From Clostridiales bacterium (GTDB lineage: Bacteria; Bacillota; Clostridia; Christensenellales; UBA1242): a DNA stretch of 15,951 nt. The stretch lies in contig CAKJYB010000041.1 in assembly GCA_918241715.1 (NCBI GenBank), positions 1-15,951 of the forward strand, in the 5' to 3' direction. A model generated the notes under the pieces. The model had not been told where the DNA came from. It made no database searches and saw nothing but the letters and a program-made list of their open reading frames with translations. Shown here one piece after another: positions 6,095-12,456 of the stretch. Numbering within the stretch: the stretch's first letter is position 1; every line of letters starts with the position of its first letter. The position numbers were made by a program, and so were the translations under genes.

Positions 6095-6727
6095 ATGAAA
6101 ATTGAAATCGTAAGACAAAAAAGAAAAACTATTTCTCTGAAACTTGTTGACGCAGAAAGGGCCGAACTTAAAATCCCACTAAAGACGACACAAAAAGAGA
6201 TTGACAAGTTTTTGGACGAAAAGAAAAGATGGATTGAAAAAAATTCTGCAAAACTGCACAGCAGAGCTGATTTTGCCGAAAACTTTGATCTTTTAAACTA
6301 TATCTACCTTGACGGAAAGGTTGTTGCAAGGGCAAGCGAGCTTGTTTTGGGATTTGACCGAATGAGTGAAAACGCCAAAAAGATTGCCATAAAAAAACAC
6401 TATTTGGGGCATTTTAACAAGATTGAAGAAATGGCAAAAAGTGTTTCAATGCAAAGTGGATTGACTTATGACGAAATCAAACCAATAACTTCAAAAAAGG
6501 TTTGGGGAAGTTATAATTCAAAAAGAGTGATGAAGCTGAACTGGAAACTTGTCATTCTTCCTGACGCACTTGTTTATTACATCATTTGCCACGAACTATC
6601 TCACAGCATTCACTTAAATCATAAGCCACAATTTTGGCATGAAGTTGAAAGACTTTGTCCAAATTATAAAGAGCTTAAAAAGATTTTGGAAAACTACGGC
6701 TTTTTGCTTTCTGATGAGAATATTTAG
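6095..6727 (+). CDS. YgjP/SprT-like metal-dependent hydrolase (DUF45, M48-like)
   Basis: The 210-aa product is soluble, with no signal peptide or membrane segment. The C-terminal half holds the zinc-binding motif CHELSHSIHLNHKPQFW: His166, Glu167 and His170 form HExxH, with a third ligand at His176. This pattern defines the YgjP/DUF45 group (COG1451). The family normally has a WGSC motif about 30 residues before HExxH; here it is WGSYNS (137-142), with Tyr replacing Cys. The N-terminal part (VRQKRKTISLKL, then RWIEKNSAKL) fits the family. The biological substrate is not well established. The start lies 6 nt after a TATAAT box with no Shine-Dalgarno, so a leaderless transcript is likely. spoIVB follows after 24 nt and may be co-transcribed. 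Confidence 0.85.
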   Translation: MKIEIVRQKRKTISLKLVDAERAELKIPLKTTQKEIDKFLDEKKRWIEKNSAKLHSRADFAENFDLLNYIYLDGKVVARASELVLGFDRMSENAKKIAIKKHYLGHFNKIEEMAKSVSMQSGLTYDEIKPITSKKVWGSYNSKRVMKLNWKLVILPDALVYYIICHELSHSIHLNHKPQFWHEVERLCPNYKELKKILENYGFLLSDENI

Positions 6728-6751
6728 ATCTTTGATGCACAACATAAAAGA

Positions 6752-7927
6752 ATGAAAAGACAAAAATTTTCACTTCTGGTGTTGTGTTTTTTATTGCTTT
6801 GTTTTTATGCTGTTTTACAGCCAATTCAGCAGTTGAATAACTTTGAAAACGGCTTTTCGACAAATTATGAAGAAGTGCAAGATTTAAACAAAAACAAAGC
6901 TCTTGGGTCGTTTGTTTCTGCCAAGTTTGCACAAAGAGAAAAAGACGTAAGCATGCAAAAGCAAAGTGAAGGTGTGATAACTTTCAAGTTGTTTGGTTTT
7001 ATTCCTGTAAAAAGGGTTGTCTGTTCGATTTTGGACAATGACGACTACTACGTTGGTGGAACGCCAATCGGCCTTTTGCTAAACACAGATGGAGCCGTGG
7101 TTGTTGATGTTGAAAAAGAGAGCCACGCAAAGCAGATTAAAGAGGGAGACATAATCACACAAATTGATGGGGAAGATGTTGAAAGCCTTGACGAAATGCC
7201 ACAGATGATTCAGCAAAAAGACAGGGTTGAGATAGAGTTTTTGCGAAACAACAAGACAAGAAAGGAAATTGTAAAGACATACCCAGACGAAACGGAAGAC
7301 AAACTGAAACTTGGATTGTGGGTGAAAGATGATGTTGCTGGCGTTGGTACTCTTTCTTTTGTAAACAGCAAAACAATGAAATATGGTGCGCTTGGACACC
7401 CAATTGTTGACACGACAAGTGGAAACGTTGTGCCTGTTTCAAGTGGAAAAATCTATCCTTGCAATCTTGTGGGAATAAAAAGGGGAAAGAAAAATCAGCC
7501 CGGGGAGTTAAGGTGCGTTTTCACCGAAAATGTCGGCAGTGTGGGAGATATCAAAGACAATTCTCAATTTGGAATCAACGGCACTTTGACAAAACTTGAC
7601 GGACTTGTTGACGGAAATAGAATGGCCAAACTTGGTGGCAGGCTGTGCGTGAAGCCCGGAAAGGCAAAGATTGTTTCAAACATCAGTGGAATTGCCGAAG
7701 AATATGAAATTGAAATAATAAAGGCAAATTATCAAAAAAAAGCGAAAAACAAGAGCATTGTTTTTCGTGTTAAGGACAAGAAGTTGATAAACCTTTCTGG
7801 TGGCATTGTTCAGGGCATGAGTGGTTCGCCAATAATTCAAGACGGAAAGATTGTTGGAGCAGTAACACACGTGTTTACAAATGATCCGACAAAAGGGTAT
7901 GGCGTCTATGTTGATTGGATGCTTTAA
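6752..7927 (+). CDS. spoIVB: SpoIVB sporulation serine peptidase (S55)
   Basis: SpoIVB is made in the forespore and crosses into the space between the two spore membranes. There it cleaves SpoIVFA, which frees SpoIVFB to process pro-sigma-K in the mother cell. The product is 391 aa, somewhat shorter than the B. subtilis protein. An N-terminal membrane anchor (about 6-24) is followed by a PDZ domain (about 105-165, with KEGDIITQIDGEDV). The S55 peptidase domain has LGHPIVDT (His216), Asp342, and QGMSGSPI with Ser357. The spacing between these three residues agrees with the B. subtilis triad as I remember it. The C-terminus GYGVYVDWML is complete. It is 24 nt downstream of the ygjP-like stop with only a weak AAAAGA before ATG. 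No convincing sigma-G/F promoter is visible. spo0A, which follows spoIVB in Bacillus, is absent here. Confidence 0.95.
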   Translation: MKRQKFSLLVLCFLLLCFYAVLQPIQQLNNFENGFSTNYEEVQDLNKNKALGSFVSAKFAQREKDVSMQKQSEGVITFKLFGFIPVKRVVCSILDNDDYYVGGTPIGLLLNTDGAVVVDVEKESHAKQIKEGDIITQIDGEDVESLDEMPQMIQQKDRVEIEFLRNNKTRKEIVKTYPDETEDKLKLGLWVKDDVAGVGTLSFVNSKTMKYGALGHPIVDTTSGNVVPVSSGKIYPCNLVGIKRGKKNQPGELRCVFTENVGSVGDIKDNSQFGINGTLTKLDGLVDGNRMAKLGGRLCVKPGKAKIVSNISGIAEEYEIEIIKANYQKKAKNKSIVFRVKDKKLINLSGGIVQGMSGSPIIQDGKIVGAVTHVFTNDPTKGYGVYVDWML

Positions 7928-7932
7928 ATTTG

Positions 7933-7977
7933 TTGCATAATACAAAATATGGTGTTATGCAATAGGCATAATACACC
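7933..7977. repeat. Nested inverted repeats between spoIVB and the recombinase gene
   Basis: Three copies of one unit give two mutually exclusive hairpins. The first is TTGCATAATAC (7933-7943), 8-nt centre, GTGTTATGCAA (7952-7962), with one G-T pair. The second is GGTGTTATGC (7951-7960), a 5-nt loop and GCATAATACACC (7966-7977), with a 2-nt bulge. Read on the minus strand, the second hairpin is followed by ATATTTTGT, so it could act as a weak terminator for the recombinase gene. The 11-8-11 layout also resembles a tyrosine-recombinase core site, but the same arms occur elsewhere in the window. Confidence 0.6.
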
Positions 7978-7985
7978 ATAAGTTG

Positions 7986-9023
7986 TTATTCTCTATGAAT
8001 CTTTATGACGTCAGCAACAGATTTTCTCATGTCTTCGTTGATTGCTGCGTAGTGCTTTTTGGTTGTGTTTACGTCCTTATGACCAAGAACATCAGCGACA
8101 ATATAGATGTCTTTTGTTTCTCTGTAAAGGTTTGTGCCAAAAGTGGATCGCAATTTGTGTGGAGAAATCTTTTTGAGTGGGGTGCTTTCTTTTGCAAATT
8201 TTTTTACAAGTTTTTCGACGGCTCTCACACATATTCTTTTGTTTTGAAGAGAGATAAACATTGCATGTTCGTCATCGTCAATCTCCAGTGTTTTACGCTT
8301 CTCTAGCCATTCGCAAAGGGCATCTGCAACTTCTTCTGAAAAGTATAAAACTGCCTGATTTCCACCTTTTCTGGTCACTCTGAATGCGTTTTGAGAAAAG
8401 TCAAAATCTTCAACATTCAAGCCGACAAGTTCTGAAATTCTTATGCCGGTGCCCAAAAATAGTGTTACGATGGCATTGTCTCTTATTGTGGTGTTTTTGT
8501 TGTAGTTTTTTTGTCTTTCCGAAAATGTTGTGGGAGATGCAACAGCGTCCAACATTCTTTCAACTTCGTCTCTTTCAAGCCTTATGATTTCTTTGCTGTG
8601 CAGTTTTGGCATAGGGATTTTTGCGGCAACGTTTGAAGAAATTTTGTCGTGATTGAAAAGATATTTAAACAAACTTCTCACGCTTGCAAGTTTTCTTGCT
8701 TTTCCACGTTCTGTGTTTTTTATGACCTTGCCATCTACTTCATAGAAAGAAAGGTAAGAGATGTAGTTTTCAATCTGTCTTGCTTCTATTTTGTCGATGT
8801 CAGAAAGGGTGATTTGCTCAACAGGTTTTTTGAAAATATATTTGGCTAAATATTCGAAAAATACGTGCAAATCCATGGAATAGTTGAGCCTTGTAAGACT
8901 GGAAGTGTTTGGTTCTATTCCAATTATGTAGTCATAGCAAAATTCAGGAAGCTTTGAAAGGTAGTTTCCAATTTTGTGCATGTTGTCCAAATCACGTTTT
9001 TCGTGGTATGTCATGTTTTTCAT
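7986..9023 (-). CDS. XerC/XerD-like tyrosine recombinase
   Basis: A 345-aa site-specific tyrosine recombinase. The N-terminal SAM-like core-binding domain covers about 35-140. The catalytic domain has all six expected residues: Arg195 in GTGIRISEL, Lys219 in TRKGG, His289 and Arg292 in SPHKLRSTF, His315 in VLGHKDVNTT and Tyr325 in KKHY. It closely resembles a recombinase that I recall as widely conserved on clostridial chromosomes, and there are no phage genes around it. Chromosome-dimer resolution or a similar housekeeping role is therefore more likely than integration. I cannot say whether it is XerC or XerD. The start has no Shine-Dalgarno. TATAAT ends 6 nt before ATG 9023, so a leaderless message is likely; a second ATG lies three codons on. 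Divergent from tig and convergent with spoIVB. Confidence 0.88.
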   Translation of the reverse strand: MKNMTYHEKRDLDNMHKIGNYLSKLPEFCYDYIIGIEPNTSSLTRLNYSMDLHVFFEYLAKYIFKKPVEQITLSDIDKIEARQIENYISYLSFYEVDGKVIKNTERGKARKLASVRSLFKYLFNHDKISSNVAAKIPMPKLHSKEIIRLERDEVERMLDAVASPTTFSERQKNYNKNTTIRDNAIVTLFLGTGIRISELVGLNVEDFDFSQNAFRVTRKGGNQAVLYFSEEVADALCEWLEKRKTLEIDDDEHAMFISLQNKRICVRAVEKLVKKFAKESTPLKKISPHKLRSTFGTNLYRETKDIYIVADVLGHKDVNTTKKHYAAINEDMRKSVADVIKIHRE

Positions 9024-9029
9024 GTTTAA

Positions 9030-9057
9030 ATTATAGCATAACTATTCGCAAAAACAA
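9030..9057 (-). promoter_or_regulatory. Promoter of the recombinase gene, predicted leaderless
   Basis: Minus strand: TTGTTT (9057-9052), 16-bp spacer, perfect TATAAT (9035-9030), then 6 nt to ATG at 9023. The geometry is the same as for the ygjP-like gene (TTGTGT-16-TATAAT-6-ATG). Confidence 0.55.
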
Positions 9058-9107
9058 ACTTTTTTGAAGCAAAACATTTATTTAATATAAAAGAATTGAC
9101 ATATTGT

Positions 9108-9136
9108 TTGCATTTTTGATTGCGATGTGTTAAAAT
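9108..9136 (+). promoter_or_regulatory. Promoter of tig-clpP-clpX
   Basis: TTGCAT (9108-9113), 17-bp spacer, TAAAAT (9131-9136) preceded by TGT, which makes an extended -10 (TGnTAAAAT). The predicted leader is about 38 nt, with GGAGG at 9165-9169. A TTGACA at 9096 is too far (29 bp) from this -10. No CIRCE or CtsR-type tandem operator is evident. Confidence 0.55.
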
Positions 9137-9179
9137 CACAAAGTCGAAATGCTATTGAACAATCGGAGGTATAATACAA

Positions 9180-10427
9180 ATGTTTGAATTGAAAATTGAC
9201 AACACAAAAGTCGAAGTAGAAATGACAATTGATGCAAAAACCTGGGAACAGGGAGTTGAAAAGGTTTATGAAACATCAAAATCAAAATTTAATGTAGAAG
9301 GTTTTAGAAAGGGACATGCTCCAAGAAGAGTTATCGAAAAGACATATGGAGACAACGTTTTCTTTGAAGATACAATTGAATATTTTGTAAACAACACTTT
9401 GCATGAAGTATTGCAAAAAAATCCACAACTTGAACCTGCTTCAATGCCAACAACAGAGTTTGAAAGTTATACGGCAGATGCAGGGCTCAAAATGAAAATC
9501 TTGTTTGAAATTGTGCCAGACTTTAAACTTTGTGAATGTAAAGGACAAACTTTTAAAGTTCATGATGCTTCAGTTACAGAACACGATTTAGAGCACGAAA
9601 TCCATCATCTTCTTGAAGACCACGCAAAGTTTGAAAGTGTTGATGCTCCAATTTCTGATGGAGACAGCGCACTTATTGACTTTACTGGTTATATTGACGA
9701 CAAGCCATTTGATGGTGGTGCAGCAAAAGACTATCCACTTACAATTGGGTCTCATTCATTTATTGACACATTTGAAGATCAACTTGTTGGGCATAAAAAG
9801 GGAGACAATGTTGATGTAAACGTTACATTCCCTCTCAACTATGGCGCAAAAGAATTTGCCGGCAAGAAAGCACTCTTTAAAGTTGTTGTAAAAGACGTAA
9901 GAAAGAAAGTTATTCCTGAACTTAATGACAAATTTATTGCTGATGTGACAGAATTTGAAACTCTTGAAGAGTATAAAAAAGATCTTGCTGCTCATATTCA
10001 AGATATGAAGACAAGACAACAAGAAAACGAACTTGATTACGTTATCCGTGAATATCTTATCAAAAACACAAACGTTGAGATTCCACAAACAATGGTTGAC
10101 GAACAAGTAAACGAAGATATCGAAAGAATGAGAGAATATCTCAAGCCATACAACGTTTCATTTGAAGACTATCTCAAATCAACAGGATCAAACATTGAAG
10201 ACTATATGAAACGTGCACACGAAGGCGCTTTAAACATGCTTAAAACACGTTATATTTACAGAAAAGTTTTGGAAGAATTCAAAATCAACGTTTCTGCAAA
10301 AGAACTTAAAGATGCAACAAAGGGCATGACAAACGAAAACGAAATTGCAAGAAAAGAAAACGATCTTATTCTTGACAAACTTCACAATTTCTTCAAAGAA
10401 AACAACACAATCGAAATTATAAAATAA
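9180..10427 (+). CDS. tig: Trigger factor, ribosome-bound chaperone and prolyl isomerase
   Basis: Trigger factor docks at the ribosomal exit tunnel, shields nascent chains and can isomerise peptidyl-prolyl bonds. The product is 415 aa, slightly shorter than usual but complete. The N-terminal ribosome-binding domain contains GFRKGHAPRR (41-50), the signature loop that contacts L23. The FKBP-type domain covers about 161-240 (GDSALIDFTGYID, then FDGG and IDTFEDQLVGHKKGD). The rest (245-415) is the helical C-terminal chaperone domain. GGAGG lies 10 nt before ATG. clpP follows after 12 nt and clpX after another 12 nt, the common tig-clpP-clpX arrangement linking folding and proteolysis. Confidence 0.97.
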   Translation: MFELKIDNTKVEVEMTIDAKTWEQGVEKVYETSKSKFNVEGFRKGHAPRRVIEKTYGDNVFFEDTIEYFVNNTLHEVLQKNPQLEPASMPTTEFESYTADAGLKMKILFEIVPDFKLCECKGQTFKVHDASVTEHDLEHEIHHLLEDHAKFESVDAPISDGDSALIDFTGYIDDKPFDGGAAKDYPLTIGSHSFIDTFEDQLVGHKKGDNVDVNVTFPLNYGAKEFAGKKALFKVVVKDVRKKVIPELNDKFIADVTEFETLEEYKKDLAAHIQDMKTRQQENELDYVIREYLIKNTNVEIPQTMVDEQVNEDIERMREYLKPYNVSFEDYLKSTGSNIEDYMKRAHEGALNMLKTRYIYRKVLEEFKINVSAKELKDATKGMTNENEIARKENDLILDKLHNFFKENNTIEIIK

Positions 10428-10439
10428 TAGGGGGTTTTT

Positions 10440-11045
10440 ATGCTTATACCTACAGTTATCGACCAAACAGGTTCTTCAGAGAGAGCTTATGACATCTATT
10501 CCAGACTTTTGGAAGACAGAATTATCTTTGTTACAGGCGCAATTGATGACGCTATGGCAAACACAATTGTTGCAGAACTTATCTATTTGGAAGGAAAAAA
10601 TCCAGACAAAGATATTTACATGTATATCAACAGCCCAGGTGGATCAGTTTCAGCCGGATTTGCAATTTTGGACACAATGAAATATATCAAATGTGATGTT
10701 TCAACAATTTGCGTTGGTATGGCTGCTTCAATGGCTGCTGTGATTCTTTCTTGTGGAACAAAGGGCAAGAGATATTCTTTGCCAAACAGCGAAATTTTGA
10801 TTCACCAACTTCTTATCGGAACAGGAGAAGGTTATACACAGGCAACAGATATTGAAATTCAGGCAAGAAAGACAAAGAGAACAAAAGACACCCTTAACGA
10901 ACTTTTGGCAAAAAACACAGGAAAGACAGCAAAAGAGATTGAAAGAGACACAGAAAGAGACAACTGGATGACTGCTGAAGAAGCCAAAAAGTATGGACTT
11001 ATTGACGGAATATTTACCACAAGAAGCGAAAACAAAAAAGACTAA
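10440..11045 (+). CDS. clpP: ATP-dependent Clp protease proteolytic subunit ClpP
   Basis: Serine peptidase that forms a double heptameric chamber and degrades proteins fed to it by ClpX or ClpC. The product is 201 aa. The catalytic triad is visible: Ser97 in GMAASMAA, His122 in SEILIHQ and Asp170 in ERDTERDNWM. The oxyanion-loop motif SPGGSVSAG is at 65-73. The handle region reads LLIGTGEGYTQATDIEI where PLGGAQGQATDIEI is commoner, a minor variation. GGGGG at 10430-10434 lies 5 nt before ATG and 2 nt after the tig stop codon, so translation is closely linked to tig. Confidence 0.97.
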   Translation: MLIPTVIDQTGSSERAYDIYSRLLEDRIIFVTGAIDDAMANTIVAELIYLEGKNPDKDIYMYINSPGGSVSAGFAILDTMKYIKCDVSTICVGMAASMAAVILSCGTKGKRYSLPNSEILIHQLLIGTGEGYTQATDIEIQARKTKRTKDTLNELLAKNTGKTAKEIERDTERDNWMTAEEAKKYGLIDGIFTTRSENKKD

Positions 11046-11057
11046 TAAGGGGTTTTA

Positions 11058-12338
11058 ATGAAAGAAATTGAAATGTGTTCTTGCACATTCTGTGGAAAGC
11101 CACAAAAACTAGCAAAAAAGCTCATCGCCAGTCCAAATGGCGATGCTTTTATCTGTGATGATTGTGTAAGAATATGCGCTGACATAATCAAAGAAGAAGT
11201 GCAAAAGGTCAGAGTTCTCAAAGACCTTGTTGTTCCATCTCCAAAGGAGATTAAGGAAAAACTTGACAATTATGTCGTTGGGCAAGACAGAGCAAAAAAG
11301 GTGCTTTCCGTTGCAGTTTACAACCACTATAAGAGAATCAACTACAACTATCACAACAAAGTAGTAAAAGATGGAGACAAGTCCAAAAATGCTGTTGAAC
11401 TTGAAAAGAGCAACGTGCTTATGATTGGGCCAACAGGCTCTGGAAAGACGCTTCTTGTAAAGACTTTGGCAAAGATTTTGGACGTGCCTTTTGCAATTGC
11501 AGATGCAACAACTCTTACAGAAGCAGGCTATGTTGGAGAAGACGTTGAAAACGTACTTTTAAAACTTATACAAAACGCCGACTATGATATTGCAAGGGCT
11601 CAAAGGGGAATCATTTATATTGACGAAATTGACAAACTTGCAAGGAAGAGTGAAAATCGTTCTCTCACACGTGATGTTGGTGGTGAGGGTGTTCAACAAG
11701 CACTTTTAAAAATCGTTGAAAGCACAATTGCAAGCGTTCCACCACAAGGTGGAAGAAAACACCCACAACAAGAGATGCTTCAAATCGACACAACAAACAT
11801 ACTCTTTATTTGTGGTGGTGCATTTGTTGGGCTTGACGAAATAATTAAAAATCGTATGACAAGTGGTGCTCTTGGCTTCAACGCTTCCATCATGGGAAAA
11901 GAAGAAAAAGCAAAAATTGACTACAACAAAGATGTTCAGCCGGACGACCTTGTAAAATATGGGCTTATCCCAGAGTTTATTGGGAGACTTCCGATCATAA
12001 CAGGGCTTGACGATTTGGATCAAGATGCTCTTCAAAAGATTTTGGTAGAGCCAAAAAATTCTTTGGTAAAACAATACAAACAACTCTTCAAAATTGATGG
12101 TTTTGACATCAAAATTGAAAGCGATGCAATTGCTTATGTTGCGCAAAAATCAATCGAACTTAAAACAGGTGCAAGGGGAATAAGAACAATCATGGAAAAC
12201 AGAATGTTTGATTTGATGTTTGATCTTCCATCTCCTGAAGAATACGACAAAATTATCATCACAAAAGAGTTTTTTGAAAAGGGAGAAAAGCCTATTTTCA
12301 TAAAGAAACAACAGCCTGATAATAAAGAGGCTGTTTAA
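11058..12338 (+). CDS. clpX: ATP-dependent Clp protease ATPase subunit ClpX
   Basis: AAA+ unfoldase that recognises, unfolds and feeds substrates to ClpP. The product is 426 aa. The N-terminal zinc-binding domain has Cys9, Cys12, Cys33 and Cys36 in the order CTFC and CDDC. Then come Walker A GPTGSGKT (124-131), pore loop GYVG (157-160), Walker B IIYIDEID (185-192), the RKH loop (233-235), IPEFIGRLP, and sensor 2 GARGIR. The ClpP-docking loop appears as GALGFNASIMG, LGF in place of the usual IGF. GGGG at 11049-11052 lies 5 nt before ATG. Last gene of the tig operon; the hairpin at 12377-12419 ends it. Confidence 0.97.
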   Translation: MKEIEMCSCTFCGKPQKLAKKLIASPNGDAFICDDCVRICADIIKEEVQKVRVLKDLVVPSPKEIKEKLDNYVVGQDRAKKVLSVAVYNHYKRINYNYHNKVVKDGDKSKNAVELEKSNVLMIGPTGSGKTLLVKTLAKILDVPFAIADATTLTEAGYVGEDVENVLLKLIQNADYDIARAQRGIIYIDEIDKLARKSENRSLTRDVGGEGVQQALLKIVESTIASVPPQGGRKHPQQEMLQIDTTNILFICGGAFVGLDEIIKNRMTSGALGFNASIMGKEEKAKIDYNKDVQPDDLVKYGLIPEFIGRLPIITGLDDLDQDALQKILVEPKNSLVKQYKQLFKIDGFDIKIESDAIAYVAQKSIELKTGARGIRTIMENRMFDLMFDLPSPEEYDKIIITKEFFEKGEKPIFIKKQQPDNKEAV

Positions 12339-12360
12339 TAAAAAATATTTATAATATTGT

Positions 12361-12390
12361 TTGACAAATATGTTGCAAAAAGGGTAAACT
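12361..12390 (+). promoter_or_regulatory. Probable promoter of rny, inside the clpX terminator
   Basis: Perfect TTGACA (12361-12366), 18-bp spacer, TAAACT (12385-12390). The -10 falls in the 5' arm of the terminator stem. A transcript starting near 12397 would contain only the 3' arm, so the terminator could not form in it. Confidence 0.5.
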
Positions 12391-12419
12391 TAAATCGTAG
12401 TGGTTTACCTTTTATTTTT
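12377..12419 (+). terminator. Terminator of tig-clpP-clpX
   Basis: GGTAAAC (12383-12389) pairs with GTTTACC (12403-12409). Flanking A and T runs extend the stem with one bulged G, and TTTTATTTTT follows. The loop is 13 nt, larger than usual. The 3' arm can also pair with GGTAGAC at 12430-12436, closer to rny. Confidence 0.65.
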
Positions 12420-12456
12420 CGTCATTTAAGGTAGACACTTTAAATAGGGGGAAAGT

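Noticed and set aside
6717..6749. Possible sigma-G promoter (AGAATA ... CATAAAA) before spoIVB
   Set aside because: The spacer is 20 bp rather than 17-18, and the transcript start would fall inside the first codons of spoIVB.
7986..9023. Recombinase gene as a sign of a prophage or integrative element
   Set aside because: No att-like direct repeats, tRNA or phage genes nearby; flanked by housekeeping genes, and the protein resembles a broadly conserved chromosomal clostridial recombinase.
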